64,000 nucleotides of DNA from Phyto melanocephala (GCA_941918925.1 OW799236.1:123626360-123690359), one strand, 5' to 3'. Counted from the stretch's first letter, positions 35,893-48,102 are shown. The notes: generated from the sequence alone by a model not told the origin. Program-made: numbers and translations.

Positions 35893-36060
35893 ATAAATAT
35901 ACATATATAAAATTCTCTTGTCGCGGTGTTTGTGATTTAACTCGTCTACAACATACCCCTCAACGCCATGCCTTTTCTCACGCGCCCTCAGATATGCCAG
36001 ACTACTGGACGGATCTTCTTGAAATTTTAACATAATATAACTAAGACTCTAGTCCAATTA
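35893..36060. repeat. Fragment of a Helitron-like dispersed repeat
   Basis: TACATATATAAAATTCTCTT and GTCGCGGTGTTTGT, then a GACTACTGGACGGATCTTCT-GAAATTTT block, follow the layout of widespread insect repeats that begin TATATAAAATTCTC and carry a GACCGATTCT-like box. The superfamily assignment (Helitron-like) is from memory of such repeats and is not proven here. The minus-strand ORF 35833-36033 lies within it and is not a gene. Confidence 0.4.
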
Positions 36061-37963
36061 ATAGGTTTCATTTTATTTACCACGCCTAGTTTAACGCCCA
36101 CTTTTTTAAATTATGTACTTGCATCGATATAGTTTTTAGTATTTGTCTTCAAATTCTACACAATTTATAGACCAGTCCATGCGGAAATAAACGTTTGAGC
36201 ATCGGTCAACTTCTATTTTTCATACTCCTAAATATTAAGGGTGACTCACACCGAGAAGCAATTTATGCCTCACCTAAATGACGTAACGACTTCGAACAAT
36301 TTTTTTTAATGTACTCAGAGTAAGTTAGTAATTTTTATTGAACTAAAAAAATATTTCCTAGAAATAATTAATATGGCAAAACAACGTACATATATGACAC
36401 ACCTTCAGGACATCCACAGACAATTTTTATAAATTGGACAAGAATTTACAATGAAAAACTTTTATTTGTTAAATAAATTAAGCCCCAAAATCTTTTTATC
36501 AATTCTGGAAATAAGTAATTGTCACACCAGATTGTGAGTTATAGTCTCAGGCACATAAAATAACTGAGATGTAAGCGCCAAAATAAAGCAGGCTCTTTAT
36601 TTTTTCCAAAATTTACATAAATAATCTTATTTTAGCCTCAAAACAAGCAACCCTAGCAAAAACTAGTTAATAACTTGCTTTTACTACTTAAACAACATAC
36701 TTTTCAATGACTATTACATACCGTCTGTCTTACTAAGAATTATTTTAGTAATGACTTGATTTGTAATGTGATACGTAAGTAGTTATTTTCAGACATTTGC
36801 TTAGATACACAAACAATACAATTTCTTATTGCGAAACTTGCTACAAGCCATTCAAATACATAACTTTTTATAATTCTCATTTAGTTTAACATGCTTAGGG
36901 TATAAGTAATAATCATTTTGACAACAGCGTCAAAGCATTTCATAAACAAAGTGATGACTTATCGCTGAGTAAACTTACGGAATTTTCATCCTTAAAGGAT
37001 CCGAACGACTTCTGTAAGTCCATTACAGTAATGGGTTATTTAGATTATTAAAATCATTTACTTATTTATTGCTATAAAAGTAAGTACTAATTTAAGTCCC
37101 TATTTAAGTATTTCTGCAAGTCCCTATTTGTAAGCAAACGTGATAACAACTTGCCTACAATGGTATCTCCGTGTTAAAATAATGGGCTTAGGTGCCAAAT
37201 TGTAAGTAGTGAAAAACTGCCAATTAGTAAATTCAACTCATTATTTTCTAATGAAAGTTTTTTGCTGAGAACACATTTGTTGTTTTTCATTATAAAGGAA
37301 AACAAATTTTTGTAATTATTTTGGAAGCATATTTGTCTAATTGGTCCACAAACTTTTTGATCGAAAATATATATATTGATATAAATTAACTTATTTATTG
37401 GTCAAATCCAGTTATCTAAAGATTGCCCCTCATCCACCCAATAAAGGTGTTTAATGATACACAGTACGGCATAAATAAATTCCAAATGCACAGTGGCATA
37501 CAAAAAATGCCGGATAATTTGTATTTATACTCTTCACCGCAAGGATAGACGGGTTTCTTTACTAGTAAAATACAAAAAAATTTATAAACGGCATCCGATT
37601 ATCATATTAACTTATTCAGCTTAATACGATATGCCTTATGATATTGTATTAATCTGATCATATTGATGAAATCATTTTTAAAATATTTTTAAATATGTAT
37701 GGTGAAGGGCATATAAGATTTAGGTAGTTAGCTAGAAAAGGGCGATGCAGAAAGCAATAGCCACACTGGAAGAGCAATATGGGTCCTTTATACACGAAAT
37801 ATATATAACAGAGAATATAGAGAAGGATTGATTAAAGAAAGTGAGAGAGAGAGAGAGAGTTCCTAAAGATGAAGTTAATGATAATAAAAATAGTTTGAAG
37901 GAAATAGAATAAAAGAAAGAATATAAGATTTAACATGGTTTGCTAAATCATATCCATAGAATA
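36061..37963. other. Noncoding spacer with a GA microsatellite
   Basis: No gene is supported. A (GA)n run lies at about 37843-37859. The rest is unremarkable AT-rich sequence. Confidence 0.5.
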
Positions 37964-38131
37964 AATTCTAGTTTTATTCCCAATAAAGTTAAAGTACCTA
38001 GTTTTGATATTATTTATCGTAAATTTGTGTACCTTTTTTTGCGTTTTAGAATTAATATTGTTTTATTCATCCTCTTGCCACAAAGTACTAAACTAGGAAC
38101 TTTAACTTTATGGGGAATAAAACTAGAAATT
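37964..38131. mobile_element. Foldback/MITE with about 40-bp inverted arms
   Basis: Left arm 37965-38004 (CTAGTTTTATTCCCAATAAA-GTTAAAGTACCTAGTTT) and right arm 38090-38130 are inverse complements with about three differences and one indel. They enclose 85 bp. An apparent ORF on the plus strand runs through both arms and is an artefact. No convincing target duplication was found. Confidence 0.72.
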
Positions 38132-38162
38132 ATCAATTATTTTATTTCTAGGACATGTCGCT

Positions 38163-38790
38163 TTAAAATTTAGTAATATAACTGGTAATTATTTGTTCTC
38201 TCTCCCACACATGGATGGGGTTATGTGAAGGGCCATTTCGAGAGATAAACTGCTCACAAAATTCATCCTTCAATATGTCCACTGTTTCACGAGCGTGTGT
38301 GGCATGTGGCACCGTCTTGTAGAAACCACATATCAACCAAGTCCAACTTAGCCAATTATTAGCTCGATATCGTTCGCCGTTCACGGTAACGTTTCCTGCA
38401 CGGTCGTCTTTGAAGAAAAATAGACCGATGATGCCACCTGCCCATAAACCACACCAAACTGTCGTTTTTTTCGGGATGCATCGGTAACTCTTGTACGGCA
38501 TGTGGCTGTTCTTCACCCCAGATGCGCCAGTTTGGCTTGTTTACGAATCCATTTAGCCAGAAATGAGCCTCATTGCTGAACACAATTTCTCGACAAAACA
38601 GTGGATTTCTACAAACGTTGGACATTTCTCACAGAGCACAAATTTTGATAATAAATTTCAACGATTTGCAGTCGTTGCTCGTTTGTGAGTTTTTCCATGA
38701 ATGGCAGAGTATACTGAACACTTTTCACTTTCACAGATGTAGTTTGGACACTATTACCAAAAACTTAATTCATAAAAAATCACCCTTTAT
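38163..38790 (-). pseudogene. Internally deleted mariner-like transposase
   Basis: The minus strand starts with MEKLTNEQRLQIVEIYYQNL (about 38697-38638), the N-terminal HTH start, and runs directly into VCRNPLFCREIVFSNEAHFW. It continues LNGFVNKPNWRIWGEEQPHA, then after a frameshift TTVWCGLWAGGIIGLFFFKD and AGNVTVNGERYR. A broken VPHATHARETVDILKDEF and FISRNG complete it. FSNEAHF retains the D/N position of the first catalytic motif as Asn. About 150 residues between the HTH and the core are missing, a typical internal deletion derivative. The C-terminal D-L-T-P-L-D segment is absent. It belongs to the same transposase group as the relics at 19.1, 30.3 and 42.6 kb. Confidence 0.82.
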
Positions 38791-38799
38791 AACTTAAAG

Positions 38800-41700
38800 A
38801 TCAAGTAAAAAAGCTGGTTTGTATATGTTGCTTTCTATTTTTAGTAAATGTTTTAAATTCAAAAATTTGTTTATTCAACAAAAAAAATGCTTTTTTTTCG
38901 ACTTGCTCCTCAATAACTATAAATCCGATGGCTTAAACAGAAAATAATATTAAAGCTGGTGTAATTTAAAGGTTTTTCACGGATTCCTTAACAAAATCGT
39001 CTTTCCAAAGTTCCAATTTGTTGCATAGTTTTATCATAGGGCTAAAAAATGTTAATACTTTAAGAAAAATATGAAAAAACAGAAGCGGTCGTCCTTATTT
39101 GCTCATACAAGTTATGTAGCGATTGTGCTGAATTTTTAAAGGTTTTAATTTGCGGATATCTCCAAAAGATTGATAATACGTACAATACCAATCAGCATTT
39201 TCTAATGCAGAATGTAGACTTTCACTTTACAATACAAAATGTTTTCATCAAAAATTTCCAAAAAGTAAAATATACCCTAATTTGTCATTAGAATTTGAAA
39301 ATTAAAATACAACTTATTCATCTTTTTCTTCTCACAAAATTACCAATTGTCAGACTTCGTATAAAAAAATAAATTAAAAAAAATTAACTCCGAAATGCAA
39401 TCACCTTGTATAATTGCACAATATTTTTTTATATAAAAAAATTAATTAATAATTCTGAAACCGAAATTTGCTTAAAACATTACCATTTTTATCTTTTTGT
39501 GACTAAATTTTTTTATTTTGTTTTTCAACAACGGGTTAATATGCATATATTCGTTTTTTAAATGCTAAATAACAACTAAATTTTAAAATAAAATCAAACC
39601 TTTAAATTTCCTCATACAAAATCCTTATAAAAGACGAAATAGGCATACAGAAAACAACAAATATTATACCAAAAGTGACACGGATATAAACTTGCTATTT
39701 AGACTACACACTACAACACATGAAAACTTAAAAAGAAACTTGTTTTTCTTTATCGCGCATTCATTGTGTTTATTTCGTTGCGTATCTTTTTTCGCAATGC
39801 CGTTCAGTGAAATTCTTAAGAAAAAGTTTAAACTGCAATGCAAAAGGTAAGCAAAAGTTATACCCACTTAACTGAGTGTTGTCGCTATAGGAGATAACAT
39901 TTTTTGTTTTACTTGACTCTACGCTTAATACTGCTAGGATTTGGTTTTGTATAAAAAGGAATATGAAAGTTTTATTTTATCTATCTTTGTCTCTCGTAGC
40001 AACTACAGCGATACAAACTTGTGAGCATTATGTTTCTAAAGAAACATCTTATTTATGACTATATAGACTATGTACAAGAAGAAATTAAATTGTCATTTGT
40101 GGCAGTTTATTAAAATTTAACAAGCGCATTTTGTCTCTTTTAATAAATAATTTGATAACACTGATTATGGCAGAAAAATCATTATGAAAGTGTCGTTTAG
40201 ACACACTAGACTGCAATAGAGTGGTTTGGGACAAAATCGTGCAATTTAGCTGTAGAGCTAAGCACTAAGTTTTAAAACTAAATTTTCTTTTTCTTCAATG
40301 AGGTGCTGGTGCAGCTTAATGCAACATTAAAACTTAAACGCTTTAAAGATAACAACTAGATTTCTAATTGTTTTAAAAATTGTTAAATTATTATAGAAAA
40401 TAAAAAAAAATTTAAATATTTGCTGGAAAGTTTCCCAAGAACAACTGACAATTGAATTTAAGTTTATTCTAATTGAATATTTCTATGAAATCAAGTTTTG
40501 TTGCAGGAACAGTGTGCGTGCGGACAGGAACATGTTTTAGCAGCAACAACAATACTTCATATTTTATACGATTTCGTAGATATAAAAATGGTCAGTTGTC
40601 ATGCGGACAGCGAAACAGGCAGCCAGCTAAGCAAGTTTTGCGAGTAAATGAAAAATGAAGAAATGATTCATTTGAAAGAAGAACTCTACTTTACAAAATG
40701 ACAAGTGAATTGTTTTTATTTAGTTGTCGGACATGAAAAATGTTGTCATTTCAAACTGTTCAGTCAAGTGTTTTTTATATGCTCACAACTACAATTCTAT
40801 TTAACAGTTTCTTTGTGCAACTACTGCCACTATAACTGCCACAAATACACACATACACACTTTTACACAATAAGGACAACAAAGTGTGTGTGTTGAACAT
40901 GTTCCCTTACGAACGTGGTTGACTAGCTAGAAAGCTCAGTAACACAAAAGCTGTCAGAAATGGAGAAACGCAGCACTTCTACACACACACACACATAAAG
41001 AGATAAACAAACACATACACTTAACAACACACTATTAACAGAGTAAAATGGATAAGTAAAATGTAATAGTATGTAGTAGTGGCAACAACAACTACAATAT
41101 AAATTAACAAATTTAAAAAATGAAATTAGAAAGCACATAATAAAAGACAAATGATGTTCCAAAGCAACATTTGTATGAGACCGTCGTTACATTACTGCGA
41201 AATAGGAAACAAACGGCAACAACAATATTAATAAAAAAAACAGAATAAAGTAAGCATCATGGTGTATATTTTGGCAGGGACACTTTATTCAGAGAAGCCA
41301 AAGTGACAAATAAAGCTCTCGGAAATTTGTAAAACTTTTCTTTTTAAAAAAAATTAAAATTTTATTTCTGAGAAAAATTAAAAACAAAATTTTCGATTTA
41401 ATATGAATAAAGTAATAATTAAATATATTTTCGATGTATGTTTTATCTATAAAAAGTATTTTTTTTTTGTAGAAATTTTTTACACTCAGAAAATTCATTA
41501 CCAATCGAATGGTCTTTGATAAATTGTTAATGAGTAGAAAATTCTCTAAACGTTTTTCTAAATAGATTATATTTGATATTGTTTTCTATAGGAAATTAAA
41601 AAAGGGGTTTATTTTAAAATTTTGTATAGTTTTCTATTTATTTATTTATAGAAAGTTTTTTTTAACTGCTTCCTGTTAAATATTTAGTAAAATTTTCTCT

Positions 41701-41817
41701 TTATAGACGAAATTTTTTGGAAAATATTTTTTTTAAAAAAAAAACGTTTTCTATTTACTTACTATTTACTTTTATTTAGTTTTTACTATGGATTCTCTGA
41801 ACATTTTGATAAATTTA
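38800..41817. other. Noncoding AT-rich region
   Basis: No supported gene. CA and ACAC simple repeats lie near 40850 and 40980-41000. ORFs in this part are short and low-complexity. Confidence 0.5.
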
Positions 41818-41841
41818 GGGCCGTATTCATAAAAAATATTT

Positions 41842-41910
41842 TAGGTTTATTGAAGGCTTATTTGACAAATTTCTCTACAACATTTGTCAAATAAGCCTAT
41901 AATAAACCTA
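41842..41910. repeat. Near-perfect hairpin, 29-bp stem and 11-nt loop
   Basis: TAGGTTTATTGAAGGCTTAT-TTGACAAAT (41842-41870) and its inverse at 41882-41910 differ at two positions. The loop is TTCTCTACAAC. It begins just inside GGGCCGTATTCATAAAAAAT, a sequence style seen at dipteran MITE ends. A matching right end may lie near 42160-42181 (CTAAGATGTGAATATGAGTCC), which would make it the core or left part of a MITE. No ORF. Confidence 0.7.
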
Positions 41911-42639
41911 ATTATTCTTAAAAATTTTTCAAAATTTTTTATTTTGTCTTTAGTGAGTTTTTTATACATTTTTTGTTTATACAAAATTTGAAATGATTTT
42001 TCCCTACGAATTTTTTTCACTTAAATAAAAATTTTAAACAATACGTTTCTTGACATATTTTTTATGAACAATTTTTGTTTAATTTTAAAAAACTTTAATA
42101 GCAAATTTTGTTTATACTTCTTCAATTAAAAAATATTTTTTTGTTTGAAACTAAAACCACCTAAGATGTGAATATGAGTCCTTTTAGCTGATAAGTAAAA
42201 AGTTTGTAAATAACTCAACCACAGCGACCCCTGTTAATAATTGTTTGACTGATTTTTTTCTAAAACTTTGCGTAGAACTTATAAATAAACCCGCTGGAGG
42301 TAGTATACAATTTGATCCCGTCGTTTTCAGGACTTAAGCATCCAAAAATCCCATTTTTTATAAAAAAGATTTCTCCGTAGAAATGCACTTTTTCATTTTA
42401 TAATAAAAATACGTATTTATTGAGATAGTTTTGTTTGTTATATTAAGTTGTAAAGAGGACATGTTCCATAGTCATCCACAGCTTTGATGCTACTTCTGTC
42501 ATTTTGCTTGGTTTTTATTACAGAAATGTGGCTGTGTCCCAACGATAAGGCGCTAGATCTGAGATTTGAGCTCAGCAAATATTTTTAATTTATTCACATA
42601 AACCCGAAAGAGAGAAACCTCTAAAAAAAATATCGCACC
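41911..42639. other. Noncoding spacer
   Basis: Homopolymer-rich sequence to about 42150, then mixed sequence without recognised content. Confidence 0.4.
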
Positions 42640-43445
42640 GTGTTAAATCGCATCATTATAGTTGCCAGCTGACATCAGATTTTATTGAAATAATTTGTAC
42701 TGGAAGACGATGCTGGATAAATGAATGGATTGTTTCATGCGAACTATGGCAGGTGGCACTGTCTAGCTGAAATATGTAATATGCTCAGATATACTTAGGT
42801 ATGCCATTTAGCCGAGATCACAAGAACTCCATTATCATGTTACTGTAACAAATGCCGTTTACAGACACTGCAATTTCGGCCTCATCTTCGAACAATCACG
42901 AACCATTCACGCTGCTTGACCATAACCCGCCCCAGACCGTTGCATGTTGTGGGCGCCGTTGTTTCTCATGGATTGTATGAGGATTTTCTGAGCCCTAAAT
43001 TCGACAATATTGTTCATTTATTTGACGAAAATTTATTTTTGATAATATTGGCATTGACTTCACTTTGCTTCTTTACCCCTTGTACTAATTACCGGAGACT
43101 TCCATGACCTGATACTTTGAGATCCTGACTAAGCTGTACCCATAAATGTCAAAATTTCCTGCATAGTGCTTCGTAAAGTTCAAAGCTGTTGAGAACGATA
43201 TAGAATTAATGTTTTCCGTTTTTAGGCGACATGTTTTCAAGAGACCGACCGGCGCGTTGACACACAGGATTCTCAGTATCCTTAACCGAATTAGTTTTTT
43301 CATAATTTTTAACCACTTTTTAAATAATTGACACAATAACCTGAAAATTCTTCTAATTTTGCGAGCGGTCTCAGCATAATTTTCCATAATCTTGTAACAA
43401 GTTTTCACAATCATAATGCGTCATTCTGTCATGAAACGCTCCAAA
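42640..43445 (-). pseudogene. Mariner-like transposase relic, nearly full span
   Basis: The minus strand starts with IVKTCYKIMENYAETARKIR and RIF (43414-43340), an HTH typical of the group (K-x-Y-Y-K-N-x-x-x-x-A-E-T-x-R-K-I-R-x-I-F). A degenerate linker with RILCVNAPVGLLKTCRLKT follows. The core is then recognisable as INEQYCRI-GSENPHTIHEKQ, ATVWGGLWSSS, FEDEAEIAVSVNGICYSNMI and FQLDSATCHSSHETIHSF. It ends in IISIKSDVSWQL near 42670. Order and spacing match the transposase, but stops and frameshifts are frequent. Terminal repeats are not visible. Confidence 0.75.
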
Positions 43446-44192
43446 TCAATAATAAATGCATGTGCCATTTTTATAAAAAATTGCAGTCCACTCTTACTTA
43501 TACTATATATTAATATACACAGGCATGTAAATATATTATTTTTAAAATGTTGCTTACTATTTTCTTTGTTTTAAAATTTTATAAAAATTTTTCATTTTAA
43601 ATCATTTTCATAACAAAATAAAAACAAAGAAATAAAACATAGTTTTGTTTAAATATTTTGCCTCGTACCAACATAATTTTTTTATTTATATATAATAAAA
43701 TTATTTATATTTTATAACAAACCTATTTTGAATAAACTACTGATTAATTTGCTATTCCTAAAAGTGGGTAAAACACATGGTTTTCACTCACCAGCCCAAC
43801 ACTGCTACTAACAACACTTTGTCCCCTACAATACAAATAGTAAATTGAGTAAGCAAAAATAACAACAGAATAGACAGTTACAAAATACTAACACACATAT
43901 TTTGTGAAGAGAAAAAGAGGGAGATAATAAAAAAAAAATAAAAACAGTAAAAAACTAAAATTAAATCTCTTAATTGTTGCTGTTTCTAAGCGTTAAACAA
44001 TTTGTCTTCCTGTTAAGCAGTAAGATTTTGACACCCTATAAAATACATTTTAGAAAATAATTCAATACACCAGCACGTAGCGGCTAGTACTAAGTAATAG
44101 TGTTTATTTTAAAGATGATCTCACAAGAACAGCTGATTATTTTGCGTTAAGCTTTATGTATAAAAAGAAAAACAAATAAATTATTTCCGCTG
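43446..44192. other. Noncoding AT-rich spacer
   Basis: No gene or repeat terminus was recognised. Confidence 0.5.
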
Positions 44193-44432
44193 CTATATAT
44201 CTATATATATAAAAGTGAAACTATGTGTGTGTGTTAGCTATAGACTGTGGGCGGGGCCACGCCCATAAAATAAGTTATAATTTTGAGGTACTTGCTCTGG
44301 ACCGATTTTTGTAAAACTCTGCACACATATTGAGTTGTCATGACTATATAGTTTCGTGATTAGAAAAGTGGGCAGTGCTACGCCCATTAAAAAAGGTTAT
44401 AATTTTTAACTTTTCGCACTTGATATTCAATT
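44193..44432. mobile_element. Reduced, inverted copy of the 121/122-bp tandem-repeat element
   Basis: On the plus strand it begins CTATATATATAAAAGTGAAA followed by GTGTGTGTG, the inverse complement of the right end at 29.35 kb. It carries GGGCGGGGCCACGCCCATAA, ACCGATTTTTGTAAAACTCT and GATTAGAAAAGTGGGCAGTG. It ends in CGCACTTGATATTCAATT, the inverse of the block at 28550-28570. Only about one and a half units are present, against six motif copies in the larger element. Confidence 0.65.
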
Positions 44433-45777
44433 TGAAAAAATAGTTAGTAGTTTAGTTTTCAGTGTTTTAGCTTATTCATTTCATAGAAAAATTTCCTTAA
44501 TTTGTTTTCTTAAGTATAATATGTTCCTCTTTTACAATGTATGTTTCTTCAAATTCGGCTTAAGTCACTGTTTGCACTTTCTCTTGTGTTTTTTTTTTCG
44601 GTGGATTCTTTTTAATTCGTTGTTTAATACCATTCGCATTTTATCCACTTCATTCCAACGTTAGTAACAGGAAAAAGAACTTTAAACAAAAGTATTTTCC
44701 ACATAAAAGGATTTAAAGTTGCTACAATTCGTAACAAAAGTGAAAGCCGTCCATGTCGCTTGCTTAGCAACAGTTCTGTTGGGCACTAAAGTGGTTCATA
44801 TTTATAATTCTTAAAAATTGTATCGTTGGGGCAACAACACCATTTTCTGAGACCAGCGAGATCCAATGAGACACTCTTAATTAAAAGAAAAAAATTTACA
44901 AATAATTTTACTCACTGTGGCTTTAAGTTCCTCATTATATACACCTAAAGACTTTGTAAATTTGGATCACTCTAGTGGGCACTTACAACACCGCGTAATA
45001 CAACAGAGGGAAGCTTTGACGTTTTTTTTCCTTTGAAATAACAAGGTTTAAATTAAAAGCATTTTAAAACTCAACAAATAATAACGTTACAGCGCGTTTG
45101 TTACATTTATTGTGTTAATTGGTTGGTGCATGTGCAAAATTAAATCGCTCAATGTGCGGGAGTAACTTTTAAATAAAATGTAGTACATTGCGGTTGTCAC
45201 TGTTACGGTTTTTTTATTTCTTTTTTATTATCATTATTATTGTTATATGATAGATAAAACTTAATATTACGCACAGAAACATATTTCGCTTTTGTTTCTT
45301 ATATTTTTTATTATTTGTTTTTTGTTCAGCAATTCAATATAAAGTAGTAATTTATATTAAGGACATTATTGAGCGTTGATGTTTGTTAGTTTATCTTCTT
45401 TGTTCTATTTAATATAATTTTCTTTTTTAACAAGTAATTATCGTATTAAAATATATTTGAATTACAATGATTGTAATAAGAAAAAAACTCAATATTTATA
45501 TGCCTCATTATAAATTTGTTCTGTTATTCGTTACCTTCTTTACTTTTATCTACATTAATACACCTGGACAAACGTTAACGATTTTGAATATTGCGATAAA
45601 CTGTGCTGTTAAAAAGATATAAAAAAATTTCAAAATTAGAAGATATATTTGAAAAAACGTTAGTTGTTAAATAGGCTGCCAACAAAAATGCTAATGCACT
45701 CATGCACACATAACATATCTGGTGACTTTCTCCGATTAACCTATTTCGAATATTCAAATAATTTACAAGAACAAAAA
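44433..45777. other. Noncoding region
   Basis: No gene was recognised. The composition is AT-rich with poly(T) runs. Confidence 0.5.
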
Positions 45778-46600
45778 ATATTGGAATAAAATAAATAAAG
45801 AAAAAAAAATTGAATTTTTATGATCTAAAGCCAAACAAAAATCTACAACAAAAAATCTTAAAATAAATTGAAGTTATTTTGAATGTAGTGTTTTGGAGTA
45901 GTGTAAACCAATTGATTTTTTTTTTTTGTTACTGTATTCATAAAAGTATTTTAATTTAATATTAAAAACTTTCAGGAAAACTAAAAAACAGGGATATAAA
46001 AAATAATTAAATAAATTCCATTTTTAAGTGATATTATGAATAGGGGAGTCGATTAAGCATTGTCAGTCTGTCTGTCCGTTTGTCCGTCTGTCTGTCAGTA
46101 TGTCCATATGTCCGTGTGAATGTTAAAATCAACTTTTTGAAGCCTTCTGACATCGCCTGTACCATCGTAAGGTATTAAAATATCAGAAATATTCGGGAGC
46201 AGATCCGCATTGAAAATTGGAAAAATCGGTACATAAGCAACTGAGATATGAGGAAAAAACCACGACCACTTCCTTTTTTTCACAACAACAACATACAACA
46301 CATACATACATGCATACATACAAACGTGCTAGTCAGAGTGAACGTGGAATCCCAGCTGAGCCAAAAAAAAATTTGTTTTATATGTATTTGTTTTTTTATT
46401 TATTCTATTTTTTTAACTTTTTAATTTATTTATTTTTTTTATATTTTTAAACATACATACATAAACTCAATTTCTAATTTTACAATGGGATCTGTTTTAT
46501 ATGTATGTACGTATTTCATACAAATAATTGTTATTGCATGACTACACGTTGTGAAGCGTATATAAGTTTCGGCACGGCCAAATATAGCACTCTCACCTGT
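45778..46600. repeat. Dispersed repeat, copy 2 of the CCGTCTGTC family
   Basis: Block 45778-45852 matches 31424-31545 and block 46030-46375 matches 30900-31130, so the two blocks occur in opposite order in the two places. The stretch ends with TATAAGTTTCGGCACGGCCA and AATATAGCACTCTCA, the inverse of GAGCACTATATTCGGCTGTGCCGAA at 32.17 kb. Thus several fly repeat modules share this GGCTGTGCCGAA-type end. No ORF is supported. Confidence 0.55.
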
Positions 46601-46765
46601 TTTTTTTTATTATGGAATTTAAAACAATTTAACTTGACTTAAGATGTTTTGTCAAAAATTCACAGATATATACATTGTGTATCAGCAGATAATTATTTTT
46701 ACTAAATTAAAGCCACATAGGTGAACTTTTTGGTATAAGAAATTTACTTTTTTTTTTAATTTATC

Positions 46766-46972
46766 TGCTCAATTCACAAGCTGTCGTAGGAGTTGTAGGT
46801 CATAGTTTTTGTACACAATTTTTTACTCATTTCGACATTAATTTTTTGTACAACACTAACAACAATTTTACCAATGTTTATAGAATGTCATATAACTTCT
46901 ACATTTTGCTTTAATATGTAGAAGTGAATTTCTTACAACCTACGATTCCTACGAAAGGTTGTGAATTGGGCA
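46766..46972. mobile_element. MITE with about 35-bp terminal inverted repeats
   Basis: Left end TGCTCAATTCACAAGCTGTC-GTAGGAGTTGTAGGT (46766-46800) is the near-inverse of 46938-46972, whose complement is TGCCCAATTCACAACCTTTC-GTAGGAATCGTAGGT. About six mismatches are present. Inside is a second inverted pair (ACTTCTACAT near 46897 against ATGTAGAAGT near 46916). No ORF. The target duplication is not clear. Confidence 0.72.
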
Positions 46973-48102
46973 ATAGTGTCTGTTCTGCGTTCCGAGTGGA
47001 TTTAGATTTTTCGGAATTGCTATAGCATTGGTGTTAAAAACAACAATACTGAAAAATTACAATTTGATTTCACTCGGAATGGATTACAGGTACGTTCGAC
47101 ATTATTAGAAAGGAAATTTAATTGTTATCCTAATTAAAATGCCCAATGAACACTAAAGTTTCCAAAGTGGAAGTAGATGTGGGAAAATTTTATTTAAATT
47201 TTCCTGCACCCCTTTTCTAACCGACCACTGCACAAGATTTGTTTATATATTATAAACTCATATGTTAATTTTTTTCACTGAACAAAACACGAGGCACACT
47301 ACAATATTCCTTAAAAAGCTGGTGAGAACACTATTTTAGATTGAGATACTATTGTATTTCGATTTTATATTCTAATTGGAATGCTAATTGATTCGAACAT
47401 ATACACACATTAAAATATTTTGTTATCGCTTTTAAATCCACGTTCGACAAATACTTTATTCTGTGACACTCTTTATGAAGTTCGCAATGCCAAAAATTGG
47501 TTCAACATCTACATTAAAGCACTATTTTTGCATTTACTCCCAGCAAAAAAAAAAGAAAAAAATTGGAAGTAGTGCAAAGTGAATTACATTTTCAAGACTT
47601 CTAAATTAAAAGTGTAAAAGCATTTATTTTAAATTCTCTAAATGCGAAATAATATGTCATATAAAATGTGCCTAAAAACGAATGCAACATCACGCAAAAT
47701 ATCTTAAACAATTCATGTAAACAAACAAAATTAACTCATATATTATGAGATGCTTTTCATTAAATATGCAGGAGTTCTATGCTTTTATTAGAATGCAATG
47801 CAATTCATTATATATCAATGTACACACATGATATCCAATGACGCGCTTATGTTAAAATCATTAGTATTTTCATTTTAATTCGACCACTTCGTCACCAGTT
47901 GAACCCCTGTAAAATCACTTTTATGTCATAGTTTTTTTTAAAATAGGCTGTTATATCTTACTAAGAAGCAGCAAAGTTAGTTCTTTAATTATAATCTCTT
48001 AATATTTATACTTTTATTCGTTATAGTTAAGCAGGCTATACTGCAAAGATTTTGAAATTGATAACATCACGCCAATTTATCTATATATTTATACACCAAT
48101 AT
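46973..48102. other. Spacer with a weak inverted repeat
   Basis: TTCCGAGTGGATTTAGATTT near 46990 is loosely inverted at 47056-47083 (CACTCGGAAT), perhaps an old MITE. The rest is noncoding. Confidence 0.4.

Noticed and set aside
37940..38173. ORF of 77 codons
   Set aside because: It reads through both arms of a foldback element; the protein is an artefact of the inverted repeat.
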